10,295 nt of DNA from the NCBI GenBank assembly GCA_002296125.1, contig DBHI01000096.1, positions 1 through 10,295 of the forward strand. The letters run 5' to 3'. Shown here piece by piece: positions 1 to 6,514 of this stretch. This DNA is from Anaerolineales bacterium UBA832 (GTDB lineage: Bacteria; Chloroflexota; Anaerolineae; Anaerolineales; UBA11657). How positions within the stretch are numbered: the stretch's first letter is position 1; each line of letters begins with the position of its first letter. Under the pieces are notes generated by a model. The model saw only the letters and a program-made list of their open reading frames with translations, had not been told where the DNA came from and ran no database searches. The position numbers and the translations under genes were made by a program.

Positions 1-87
1 CCTTTTGAATGGCAAAAGGGTAAGGATGAGTTTTTGCGTCCGCCTAGTCAAGATGAGTTGGTTGAAGTTACTTATTGTGGTACATGA
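1..87 (+). CDS. C-terminal end of an unidentified protein (5' truncated by window)
   Basis: An open frame enters from the left edge in frame 1 and ends at TGA (85-87), giving 28 residues that finish in ELVEVTYCGT. The tail is charged and has an RPP motif, but it is too short to assign to a family, and I do not recognise it. It lies tail to tail with the secreted-protein gene, whose stop codon is only 12 bases away. No obvious hairpin terminator lies between them. That the frame is a real gene is an inference from its position in an otherwise dense gene array and from the lack of a competing reading. Confidence 0.5.
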   Translation, partial: PFEWQKGKDEFLRPPSQDELVEVTYCGT

Positions 88-99
88 TGGTTTGTGAAG

Positions 100-819
100 T
101 TAATTTGAAATAAGTTGCGACATCCAATAAAGTACTCTTCTCCAGAGCGGCATTTCAGCGATTGGCGATGCAGATGTGCTTGGCTTCCAATAATTTACTA
201 GTTTAACTTTGAAATCTGGGTCACCACCTCTAATTTCCCTGTCTCCAATTACTAATACATATTTACCATATTGATTGCTTGTTGAATCTGACCAAACTGC
301 TACTGTATATGTACTAGATGATGGAAGAGCAATACTTTTTCTTTGTTGTCTCCAGTAGCTTGTCCGTGAATATGGTTCAAAAAACCAAGTTGGTTTTGTT
401 AGCGGAGGCAGGACAACTGCACCGTTTTTTGATGTTTCTATTTCTAATAATAATGATTCAGGGGTTTTACCAGTGATTGGTAGGTTTGGGCCAATTAGTG
501 CTATATATGGAGCAAACCCTTTGTTTTTTTCTATGTCTGGAATGGTTATTCCGATAAGTATATTGGAATCTTTAGTGCCGTAGAATGTGAAATAGTCTAT
601 ATCATCTATGGAGTCTAATGATGCATATATTGCAGTAGAAATGGTAGGGTCATTTATTTCAAATGCATTGGCGCTAGTGGTGTCAGGTTTTTCGAAGAAT
701 GGCTGATGCGCACTTACCAATGTTGTAGGTTGGTATAGCTGTGGCAAATGCGCTAATAGAAGAGCAACGAATAGCTTGTAGCGCACTAGGTTGTGTAGCA
801 GAAATTTAATTGTCGTCAT
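100..819 (-). CDS. Secreted protein of unknown function, PPC-like beta-sandwich family
   Basis: The 239-residue product starts with a short basic region and a hydrophobic stretch (about residues 13-36). A signal-peptidase site is plausible after VSA (35-37), so the mature protein would begin HQPFFEKP. Residues 38-112 read like a pattern I recall from uncharacterised exported proteins of Chloroflexota: AHxPxFE, DDIDYFTF at 72-79, then FAPYIALIGPNLP at 102-114. A second block (SYWRQQRKSIALP, 154-166; YTVAVWSDS, 171-179; GKYVLVIGDRE, 185-195) resembles the lipid-free beta-sandwich of bacterial pre-peptidase C-terminal domains. The last 20 residues are hydrophobic and basic (PLWRRVLYW), possibly membrane-associated. 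It is the last gene of the five-gene leftward set, and its ATG overlaps the end of the SRPBCC gene by 14 nt. No Shine-Dalgarno sequence is visible, so translation is probably coupled. No catalytic motif is seen. Confident as a gene and as exported; function unknown. Confidence 0.82.
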   Translation of the reverse strand: MTTIKFLLHNLVRYKLFVALLLAHLPQLYQPTTLVSAHQPFFEKPDTTSANAFEINDPTISTAIYASLDSIDDIDYFTFYGTKDSNILIGITIPDIEKNKGFAPYIALIGPNLPITGKTPESLLLEIETSKNGAVVLPPLTKPTWFFEPYSRTSYWRQQRKSIALPSSSTYTVAVWSDSTSNQYGKYVLVIGDREIRGGDPDFKVKLVNYWKPSTSASPIAEMPLWRRVLYWMSQLISN

Positions 820-1270
820 TAAATATTGTATTTACTTTTTCGTGCCTGTATGAAAATATTGATTGAAGTTGTGATCTAACAAAAGCAGATGGAATCGGAC
901 TGTTTCCTATAATTCCGAATGGCAGACTGTAGGTGATAGTGTCTGATATTAGAGTTTGTGTACCTAGGGACTGGAATCTATGTTCATGATACCAGAATCT
1001 ATATGGGCCAATACGTTGTTCGTCTACAAATGATTCTAAGGGAGTCAGATATGTTATTTCAGTGAGCCATGAGGTGGTAATCAGTGGAAGAATTTGAACT
1101 TTGTATTCTATTAGAAGACCTTCTTTCATTTCTTTGTCGACTCCTGAAACAAAGTTAAACCCCATTCGAGGAGGAGTGATCTTATTAAGGTTTTTTGGAG
1201 TTGCAAAAAACCTCCAGACAACATCGATTGGTTTGTTTACGACTTGACTTGTTACTAGTCTTTGTATCAT
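806..1270 (-). CDS. SRPBCC (START/Bet v 1-like) ligand-binding family protein
   Basis: The 154-residue protein is the usual length of a single SRPBCC domain. It shows the N-terminal helix pattern PIDVVWRFFATPKNLNKITPP (14-34), a GPYRFWYHEHRF block (88-99) and a closing helix with VRSQLQSIFSYR (131-142). These match the cyclase/dehydrase-like subgroup, which also occurs fused to TIGR01777 nucleotide-sugar-epimerase-like proteins; here it stands alone. The fold forms a deep hydrophobic cavity for lipids, polyketides or isoprenoids. There is no signal peptide, so it should be cytoplasmic. Its ATG shares four bases (ATGA) with the stop of the DUF1295 gene, and AAGGA at 1278-1282 sits 7 nt upstream as a ribosome site. 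Its 3' end overlaps the secreted-protein gene. Pairing with DUF1295 suggests handling of a hydrophobic substrate, which is an inference. Confidence 0.85.
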   Translation of the reverse strand: MIQRLVTSQVVNKPIDVVWRFFATPKNLNKITPPRMGFNFVSGVDKEMKEGLLIEYKVQILPLITTSWLTEITYLTPLESFVDEQRIGPYRFWYHEHRFQSLGTQTLISDTITYSLPFGIIGNSPIPSAFVRSQLQSIFSYRHEKVNTIFNDDN

Positions 1271-2058
1271 TTATTTTTCCTTGTTAATGATTTGAAATTT
1301 GGTAGAAAAGCTGGCACATTGTTAGCGTACTGTTGGTACGAAGCCTTTGTTCTGGCGAGAGATTTCTCAAGTATAGGTATACCTGAGAATTTAATTACAA
1401 TGATTGACATTAGGACTGGTGAGTAAATGAACCACCACATTTCTGGTGTTAGCGCTACTAACCAAAAACCCCACCATTGGATGACATCTCCGAGATAGTT
1501 TGGGTGCCTTGAAAGGGACCATAATCCTTTCGTTAATATTTTGCCCTGATTAGAGGGTTTGTTTTTAAATAAGTACAATTGAATATCGGCTGTTGTTTCA
1601 ATAATAAAGCCACTAAGCCAGATAAGCGCCCCTAGAACTATTGTGAGTGTTATGGGGCCTGGAAACAATTGGGTAATTACGAGAGGAGCTGACAGAATCC
1701 AGATAAGTGTGGCTTGGAGCATAAATACTGTGATGAGACTTCTCCACCAATAATTTGTAGGATTTGAATTTCGAAACTTAATGTATCTAGGGTCTTCACC
1801 TTTTCCTCGCATTCTTATGTATAAATATGTTGTAAGCCTTAAGGCCCACACGGTAATTATTAATCCAAGTAGTATAGATTTAGGTGATGAAGTGGTGGCG
1901 GAAGACAGATAAGTGTACCAGTAAGTGACTGCAAATCCACACCCCCAATAAAGATCTATTATTGAGCTATTTTTTATCAGTAGGCTGTAAAACCATAAAG
2001 CCGTGATCGATATAGTGAGCGGTAATGCTGTGCTTGTCCATGTAGTAAGTAGTTCCAT
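1267..2058 (-). CDS. DUF1295 integral membrane protein, steroid 5-alpha-reductase-like
   Basis: The 263-residue polytopic protein has about six to seven hydrophobic segments. The family landmarks are present: SSIIDLYWG (31-39); RLTTYLYIRMRGKGEDPRY (74-92), the cytoplasmic loop; ETTADIQLYLFK (154-165); GLWSLSRHPNYLGDVIQWWG (178-197), the C-terminal signature shared with steroid 5-alpha-reductases and isoprenylcysteine methyltransferases; and KFSGIPILE (223-231). Family members are membrane oxidoreductases or methyltransferases that bind NADPH or S-adenosylmethionine near the RHPNY region; the substrate of the DUF1295 group is generally not established. The gene starts 11 nt after the ATPase stop codon, has no Shine-Dalgarno site, and overlaps the next gene by four bases, so it is firmly in the operon. 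Family assignment is strong; the reaction is unknown. Confidence 0.9.
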   Translation of the reverse strand: MELLTTWTSTALPLTISITALWFYSLLIKNSSIIDLYWGCGFAVTYWYTYLSSATTSSPKSILLGLIITVWALRLTTYLYIRMRGKGEDPRYIKFRNSNPTNYWWRSLITVFMLQATLIWILSAPLVITQLFPGPITLTIVLGALIWLSGFIIETTADIQLYLFKNKPSNQGKILTKGLWSLSRHPNYLGDVIQWWGFWLVALTPEMWWFIYSPVLMSIIVIKFSGIPILEKSLARTKASYQQYANNVPAFLPNFKSLTRKNK

Positions 2059-2069
2059 TGTAAACAGTT

Positions 2070-2825
2070 TTATTTGATTAGCTCTGGTGCGCTAAGTTTA
2101 TCGAATTCACTAGTGCCAGCCAATAAATCGATATCCGATTTAGTCTCAATGATTCTATTTATTGATCCGTCTACCATTTGGATTACTCTATCTACGTATT
2201 TACACATTCTTAGATCGTGAGTGACCATTATTCCAGCCCTGTTTTCCTCGTGTATTAAATCAGCAAATATTTGGACTACCTGCTGAGCCCTCTGAGTGTC
2301 GAGGCTAGCTGTAGGTTCGTCTGCCAAAACAACTCGAGGGTCATGTATGAGTGATCGAGCAATAGCTATTCGTTGCTGTTGTCCTTTAGAAATTTGTGAA
2401 GGTAGTGAATTGAGTTGATCCTGCAGTCCAAGTCTAACTAATAGATCTTTTGCGCGCGTAGATGTTGATGCATTATATTTGCTGTTTAGTCTTAACATTA
2501 ATTCAACATTTTCTATTGCAGTTAAGTAGGGCACTAGATTATTGTCTTGGAATGTGAATCCTATTTTTTCCCGCCTAAATCTTGCCCTCTGCTTAGCATT
2601 CATTTGATCAAAGGCATAGCCGTCTACGGCAATTGTTCCGTTGCTTGATTCTAGGAGAGTAGCAAGCATAGCTAAGAGTGTAGTTTTTCCTGATCCACTT
2701 GGTCCAACTAATGCAACAAATTCTCCGGATCCTACATTGATAGAAACTTCAGACACGGCATCAACTGATTGGTTGTTGGATCTATATGTTTTTCCTAGGT
2801 TGGTAGTGGATAGTATAGGTGGCAT
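2070..2825 (-). CDS. ABC transporter ATP-binding protein, MacB/LolD-type
   Basis: The 251-residue ATPase carries every nucleotide-binding motif: Walker A GPSGSGKT (41-48), Q-loop FQD (92-94), ABC signature ISKGQQQR (145-152), Walker B VVLADEPTASLD (165-176) and switch His in THD (202-204). The QQQRIAIARSLIHDP stretch and the ADEPTASLD form are typical of ATPases that drive FtsX-like permeases such as LolD and MacB, which act by mechanotransmission rather than by moving substrate through a channel. The signature has Lys in place of the first Gly of LSGGQ. About 30 extra residues follow the core domain. The gene begins 6 nt after the stop of the permease gene, with no Shine-Dalgarno sequence, so it is probably translated by coupling with the permease, its evident partner. 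The transported substrate cannot be read from the sequence. Confidence 0.95.
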   Translation of the reverse strand: MPPILSTTNLGKTYRSNNQSVDAVSEVSINVGSGEFVALVGPSGSGKTTLLAMLATLLESSNGTIAVDGYAFDQMNAKQRARFRREKIGFTFQDNNLVPYLTAIENVELMLRLNSKYNASTSTRAKDLLVRLGLQDQLNSLPSQISKGQQQRIAIARSLIHDPRVVLADEPTASLDTQRAQQVVQIFADLIHEENRAGIMVTHDLRMCKYVDRVIQMVDGSINRIIETKSDIDLLAGTSEFDKLSAPELIK

Positions 2826-2831
2826 AATTGG

Positions 2832-3977
2832 TTACATGTCAAGCGCTGTAAGTGGTTCAACTTTGTGTGCCATTCGTATAGATAGCAATCCACCTAATGG
2901 GCCGATAAAAATTAAGGTTACTACAGTAATAGCAACCGAAGAAGGTGTGAAATATACAGGGACATTTGAGGGTAGTGATGATGCTAGGAGAAAAGTTACT
3001 GTGGATCCAATAATTACTCCGAATAGGCTTACCATTATGATTTGAGATATTGCAGCTGATGAAACTAAACCATTTGGTGCTCCTATAGCTTTTAGCATTC
3101 CTATTTGTGGTAGTTTTTGAAGGATTTGTATTTGAAAGAACCCTCCTATCACTAGAGTTCCTATAAGAAAGGTAAATCCTTTGATAGTGTTTAGAGTACC
3201 TTGTTGTTCAGAATATCCAGGTGCGGACTCATAGGATGTTACTATATCAGCTGTTTCTATATCGTCTAAAGTGTCGGATATTATGGTTGAAAGGCGATTG
3301 AGGTCATATTTGCCATTGGATTTTATTGCTATTACATTAAGTACGGGTTGGGTACTGTAATTATTTGGGTCTGACTTAGGCCGGTATCTATCCCAGGTTG
3401 GTAGGGTTACAAATATTGAGGGTCTAAAGAAATATCTTTGACCACTCGTGATTCCAGTAACCGTGAGATCAAATAGTTTGTCATCAGTACCTTGTGTAGA
3501 TTTAATAGTTAATATGTCTCCAGGTGAAATTGATAGCAGATTTGCTATATTTTCATCGATTAGCACCATTTTTGATGGATAGGTTTGTAGATTGTTTCCG
3601 TTAATTGCATCGGGCGCACCTGGTGTAAATGGTTCTACGCCTATAAATGAAACATCTATTGGCTCTTCGTTCTGGGTAATGACTTTTACGTTGCTAAATG
3701 CTATTGGTCCGGCATCTTCTAGCCCATCAATTCGTTTTGATCGTTTGAATTTCTTGAAGTCTAATCGACTTTCGATTGTTGAAAAACTTACGTCCTTTTG
3801 AAAAATTAGTAAGTCGGCATTAAGTTTCTCTAGATACTCCTTGTTGTTCGTAGCGAGACCTTCTCCAAGACCTGCTGTAAATAAGACTAACACTGATATT
3901 AGAGCTATTACTAGACTAAACAGGAAGTATTTTGTTTTGTTTCGCCAGATTTCTTTAAAGCTTAAATATATTGCCAT
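2832..3977 (-). CDS. ABC transporter permease, FtsX/MacB family
   Basis: The 381-residue protein has the four-helix plan of type VII ABC permeases: one N-terminal helix (about 18-38), a large extracytoplasmic domain (about 40-260) and three C-terminal helices (about 262-284, 305-333 and 346-366). The cytoplasmic coupling segment QKLPQIGMLKAIGAPNG (287-303) and the end KVEPLTALDM (372-381) are hallmarks of FtsX-like permeases. The external domain begins around NADLLIFQKD (53-62) and contains FIGVEPFTPG (111-120), as in MacB periplasmic core domains. No membrane-fusion or outer-membrane partner is encoded nearby, which would fit a single-membrane cell or an inner-membrane lipid or peptide exporter. 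It is the first gene of the leftward set. The ribosome site is weak (AAGAGA about 4 nt before ATG). The permease call is firm; the substrate is unknown. Confidence 0.93.
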   Translation of the reverse strand: MAIYLSFKEIWRNKTKYFLFSLVIALISVLVLFTAGLGEGLATNNKEYLEKLNADLLIFQKDVSFSTIESRLDFKKFKRSKRIDGLEDAGPIAFSNVKVITQNEEPIDVSFIGVEPFTPGAPDAINGNNLQTYPSKMVLIDENIANLLSISPGDILTIKSTQGTDDKLFDLTVTGITSGQRYFFRPSIFVTLPTWDRYRPKSDPNNYSTQPVLNVIAIKSNGKYDLNRLSTIISDTLDDIETADIVTSYESAPGYSEQQGTLNTIKGFTFLIGTLVIGGFFQIQILQKLPQIGMLKAIGAPNGLVSSAAISQIIMVSLFGVIIGSTVTFLLASSLPSNVPVYFTPSSVAITVVTLIFIGPLGGLLSIRMAHKVEPLTALDM

Positions 3978-3998
3978 TGGTCTCTTTGTGTGATTGTG

Positions 3999-4017
3999 AC
4001 AAACTTCACTAGTTTGT
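3999..4017. promoter_or_regulatory. Perfect inverted repeat near start of the five-gene operon (candidate operator)
   Basis: ACAAACT and AGTTTGT form perfect 7-bp arms around a 5-nt centre (TCACT). The repeat begins 21 bases upstream of the permease ATG. It lies 3 bases downstream of a leftward TATAAT (4021-4026), so it would cover the expected start of transcription. A dimeric repressor site is the simplest reading. As RNA it would be a short, weak, AU-rich hairpin without a following U run, so it is not a good terminator. Confidence 0.5.
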
Positions 4018-4018
4018 A

Positions 4019-4057
4019 AAATTATACATTGGCTAAATCAATTTTGGAAATTATACA
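4019..4057 (-). promoter_or_regulatory. Promoter region of leftward operon with duplicated -10 block
   Basis: Read leftward, the 10-mer TGTATAATTT occurs twice, at 4048-4057 and 4019-4028, each containing a consensus TATAAT (4050-4055 and 4021-4026). The copies are 29 bp apart. No convincing TTGACA-like -35 box lies 16-18 bp upstream of either. Use of the nearer copy would give a leader of roughly 37 nt that contains the inverted repeat at 3999-4017. The two copies could be alternative promoters or a chance repeat in AT-rich DNA. Confidence 0.45.
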
Positions 4058-4096
4058 ATATAATAAGACTAATAATATTGTGTTTGATAAAGAATT

Positions 4097-4126
4097 TTGA
4101 ATGTACATACAGATTATATATATAAA
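4097..4126 (+). promoter_or_regulatory. Candidate phzF promoter (TTGAAT, 18 bp, TATAAA)
   Basis: A -35-like TTGAAT (4097-4102) and a -10-like TATAAA (4121-4126) are separated by 18 bp. Only 12 bases then remain before the ATG at 4139, so transcription would start about 6 nt upstream of the start codon. No Shine-Dalgarno sequence is present in that interval. This fits a nearly leaderless mRNA. An overlapping TATATA gives an alternative 16-bp spacing. Confidence 0.45.
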
Positions 4127-4138
4127 CACATAAAAACC

Positions 4139-4918
4139 ATGAAAATTTTTTATTTAGACGTGTTTGCCAAGAAATTATTTGAAGGTAATTGCGCTGCGGT
4201 AGTACCTTTGGATGAATGGATAGATTCTGCGGTAATGCAATCAATTGCTGCTGAAAACAATTTGTCCGAGACAGTTTTTTTTGTGCCGTACAATGATGGA
4301 TATAATATTAGATGGTTTACGCCGTTGTGTGAGGTGGACCTATGTGGACATGCAACTTTGGCGGCCGGTTATGTCATATTTAATGAGTACGGGCACGATG
4401 GTGATTCTATTAAGTTTAAAAGTAAATCTGGGCTACTTTATGTTAATCGTTATGTGGATTTGATTTCGCTTGATATGCCCGCTAAAGAATCAGTGAAATG
4501 GGAGCATTCTAATGGATTGGCAGATTGTCTAGGTGCTGAATATGATGAGGTATTAATCGGCGATGATTTGTTGGTAGTATTCAAGAATGAATATTCCTTA
4601 GCTAATTTAGATCCTGATTTTGGTAAGATGAAATCTTTTCCTGGTAGAGGTGTTATTGTTACTGCTCCATCTGGATATTGTGATTTTGTAATGCGATTTT
4701 TTGCTCCGAAGCTTGGAATTAATGAAGATCCTGCTACAGGATCTGCATTCACTCAATTAGGTCCGTATTGGGGCTACAGAATGGCTAAGAGTGAAATGAG
4801 TGCTAGTCAATTGTCAAAACGCGGTGGGACTATATACTGCGAGATCAATAAAGATCGGGTAATTGTTGCAGGGAATGTAATTAAGTACATGGAAGGTAGT
4901 TTAAATATTGAGGCTTAA
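4139..4918 (+). CDS. PhzF family isomerase
   Basis: The 259-residue protein belongs to the PhzF/diaminopimelate-epimerase fold: two similar barrel halves with the active site between them. Landmarks are DVFAKKLFEGNCAAVVPL (7-24), NNLSETVFF (40-48) with the putative catalytic acid Glu44, CEVDLCGHATLA (64-75) with His71, and INEDPATGSA (194-203) with Asp197 and Ser202. These correspond to Glu45, His74, Asp208 and Ser213 of Pseudomonas PhzF. GPYWG and QLSKRGG near the end match the YddE-like branch. The His that often follows the GSA motif is Phe here. I chose ATG 4139 because family members begin at this point; an in-frame TTG at 4097 would add 14 residues but overlaps the likely promoter. The gene has no phenazine neighbours, so its substrate is unknown. 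It is convergent with msrA, with 14 bases between the stops. Confidence 0.93.
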   Translation: MKIFYLDVFAKKLFEGNCAAVVPLDEWIDSAVMQSIAAENNLSETVFFVPYNDGYNIRWFTPLCEVDLCGHATLAAGYVIFNEYGHDGDSIKFKSKSGLLYVNRYVDLISLDMPAKESVKWEHSNGLADCLGAEYDEVLIGDDLLVVFKNEYSLANLDPDFGKMKSFPGRGVIVTAPSGYCDFVMRFFAPKLGINEDPATGSAFTQLGPYWGYRMAKSEMSASQLSKRGGTIYCEINKDRVIVAGNVIKYMEGSLNIEA

Positions 4919-4932
4919 AGTAAATATATAGT

Positions 4933-5502
4933 CTAGTATTTCATTAAATGTGCGTGTTTTTGTTTTAGCTTTTCTAACTTTGGTAGTATTGTTGCCTGGC
5001 AGTACATGTTTGTTGGATTGTTCGTAAAATAGTCTTGATGGTAATCTTCAGCTATATAAAACTTGGTGAATTGAGATATTTCCGTTACTATTTGCTTACT
5101 GTATATTTTTTCGATAGTTAACCATTTGACTATTTGTTCAGCATCAGTTTTTTGACTTGAGGAATGATAATATATAGCTGAGCGATACTGAGTACCTATG
5201 TCGTTACCCTGCCTATTAGGAGTGGTTGGGTCGTGATAGGAGAAGAAAAGTTCTAGTAATACTTTGTAGTTAATGATGTCATGATTAAAGATTATCTGTA
5301 CGGCTTCAGCATGACCGGTGGTGCCTCTGCATACTTCCTCGTAGGTTGGATTAGTTGTGTTTCCCCCAGTATAGCCTGATATTACTGAAGATATTCCTGA
5401 TATTCGACTAAATAGTGATTCTAAACACCAAAAGCATCCGCCTGCAAGTGTGGCAGTATGCAATTTAGTTTGTTGATGGTTTGGTTGATTAATATCTGTC
5501 AT
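4933..5502 (-). CDS. msrA: Peptide-methionine (S)-S-oxide reductase
   Basis: The 189-residue enzyme reduces the S form of methionine sulfoxide in proteins, restoring oxidised methionine. It has the diagnostic GGCFWCLE motif (21-28) with nucleophile Cys23, the substrate-pocket region GYTGGNTTNPTYEEVCRGTTGHAE split over 43-66, the DPTTPNRQGNDIGTQYRSAI block (91-110), and the C-terminal MYCQATILPKLEKL (166-179), where Cys168 is the likely resolving cysteine. Length is typical for a single-domain MsrA, and no MsrB domain is fused. The start ATG has no Shine-Dalgarno sequence; a -10-like TATAAG lies 8 nt upstream. It is divergent from degV and convergent with phzF, so it is probably transcribed alone. 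The protein is cytoplasmic, with no signal peptide. Confidence 0.97.
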   Translation of the reverse strand: MTDINQPNHQQTKLHTATLAGGCFWCLESLFSRISGISSVISGYTGGNTTNPTYEEVCRGTTGHAEAVQIIFNHDIINYKVLLELFFSYHDPTTPNRQGNDIGTQYRSAIYYHSSSQKTDAEQIVKWLTIEKIYSKQIVTEISQFTKFYIAEDYHQDYFTNNPTNMYCQATILPKLEKLKQKHAHLMKY

Positions 5503-5510
5503 AGTTTATT

Positions 5511-5531
5511 CTTATACTGGATGGTATTATA
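5511..5531 (-). promoter_or_regulatory. Candidate msrA promoter -10 elements
   Basis: Reading leftward, TATAAT (5526-5531) and TATAAG (5511-5516) both lie upstream of the msrA ATG. The nearer one is only 8 bases from the ATG and would yield an almost leaderless message. No good -35 box is found at standard spacing from either. No ribosome site lies before the start codon. Confidence 0.35.
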
Positions 5532-5580
5532 GGGTATAGTATATCATTCATGTTCAAGTAAAGAAAAATACAACTATATA

Positions 5581-5611
5581 TATAATGTTGACATTTGTGA
5601 TTATAAGGAGG
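5581..5611 (+). promoter_or_regulatory. degV -10 box and strong ribosome binding site
   Basis: TATAAT (5581-5586) lies about 31 bases before the degV ATG, and AAGGAGG (5605-5611) sits 6 nt upstream of it. This is the only near-perfect Shine-Dalgarno sequence seen in the window, and it fixes the start at 5618. A TTGACA at 5588-5593 directly follows the -10 box, but it has no -10 element at the right distance downstream, so it is probably coincidental. Confidence 0.6.
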
Positions 5612-5617
5612 ACGTAA

Positions 5618-6463
5618 ATGAATAAAGTAGCTGTTGTTACTGATAGTACTGCAACAATTCCTGCTGATGTTATAAGTGATATGGGGATTCATGTAGTACC
5701 ATTAACTTTGGTGTGGGGTGAGGAAACTTTTCTAGATGGGGTAGAGGTTACAGCAGAGCAATTTTACGAAAGGCTTCAGAGTGACACTAACTTTCCGAGC
5801 ACAACTCAACCGAGTGCATTAGAGTTTGAAAATGCCTACAAAACGGTTGCTGATAATCATGACTCAATATTGGTTATTACTATCTCAAGTGAACTTTCTG
5901 GAACCTATAATTCTGCAGTGCAGGCTAAAGAAATGATGGATGGTATTGATATTGAGATTATTGATACGAAGACTATGCCAATGTCCGCTGGATTTATCGT
6001 GTTGGCTGCTGCGATGGCCGCTAAAGAAGGTAAGGGACTGAGTGAGTGCGCCTCTATAGCAAAAGAAGCAAATGATAATGTGGGAGTTCTTGTAGCGTTA
6101 GATACTCTTGAGTATTTGCATCGTGGAGGTAGGATTGGTGGTGCCCGAAAACTGTTGGGTGGAGCTCTCAATATAAAACCTATTCTAACTGTTCAAGATG
6201 GTATTGTGCAAGATGCTGGAAAAGTAAGGACAAAAAAGAAGGCATTACGACATTTGGTAGATACTGTTAGTGCTGAACTAGAAGGCAAAACTAATATTAG
6301 ATTAGCTGGACTACACGCATCAGCATATGCAGATTGCGAGAAAATGTTGGGACAGCTAGTAGATATCGTAAAACCAACTCAATCGTTGATTACTGAACTG
6401 AGTCCAGTTGTAGGTGCTCATGCTGGACCTGGGGCAATTGGTATAGCCTGGATACATGATTAG
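5618..6463 (+). CDS. DegV family fatty-acid-binding protein
   Basis: The 281-residue protein matches the DegV/EDD family, which binds a single long-chain fatty acid between two alpha/beta domains. Where FakA is present, such proteins serve as FakB subunits that present fatty acids for phosphorylation. Visible family motifs are VAVVTDSTATIP (4-15), FPSTTQPSALEF (59-70) with the TQPS acyl-head-group loop, ITISSELSGTYNSA (87-100), LEYLHRGGRIGGARKLLG (164-181) and VVGAHAGPGAIGIAW (264-278). It is full length for the family and has no signal peptide, so it is cytoplasmic. It has its own promoter and a strong ribosome site, and appears monocistronic between divergent msrA and convergent murA. No fakA-like kinase gene is in the window. 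The family call is secure; the ligand and any partner kinase are inferred. Confidence 0.95.
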   Translation: MNKVAVVTDSTATIPADVISDMGIHVVPLTLVWGEETFLDGVEVTAEQFYERLQSDTNFPSTTQPSALEFENAYKTVADNHDSILVITISSELSGTYNSAVQAKEMMDGIDIEIIDTKTMPMSAGFIVLAAAMAAKEGKGLSECASIAKEANDNVGVLVALDTLEYLHRGGRIGGARKLLGGALNIKPILTVQDGIVQDAGKVRTKKKALRHLVDTVSAELEGKTNIRLAGLHASAYADCEKMLGQLVDIVKPTQSLITELSPVVGAHAGPGAIGIAWIHD

Positions 6464-6514
6464 AGAGTGTTTCTAGTAGTTTAATGGGTTGCGAGGACAA
6501 AATATAGAGGAAAT

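Noticed and set aside
2641..3045. 134-codon open frame on the + strand
   Set aside because: It lies wholly antisense to the ABC ATPase and permease genes, crosses their junction, and its translation shows no family features; it is a shadow of the real frames.
4097..4138. TTG start adding 14 residues to the PhzF protein
   Set aside because: The extra residues are not seen in PhzF-family N-termini, which begin just before the DVF motif, and the stretch overlaps the likely promoter.
4038..4244. 68-codon leftward open frame upstream of the five-gene set
   Set aside because: It is antisense to the start of phzF and its promoter, has low-complexity AT-driven composition, and has no ribosome site or family signal.
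4919..4932. Terminator between convergent phzF and msrA
   Set aside because: Only 14 AT-rich bases separate the stops; the short AAATA/TATTT pairing across the junction is too weak to call.
5588..5593. Perfect TTGACA as a -35 box for degV
   Set aside because: A -10 box 16-18 bp downstream would fall on the Shine-Dalgarno region and start codon, where none is present; the TATAAT just upstream is the better -10.
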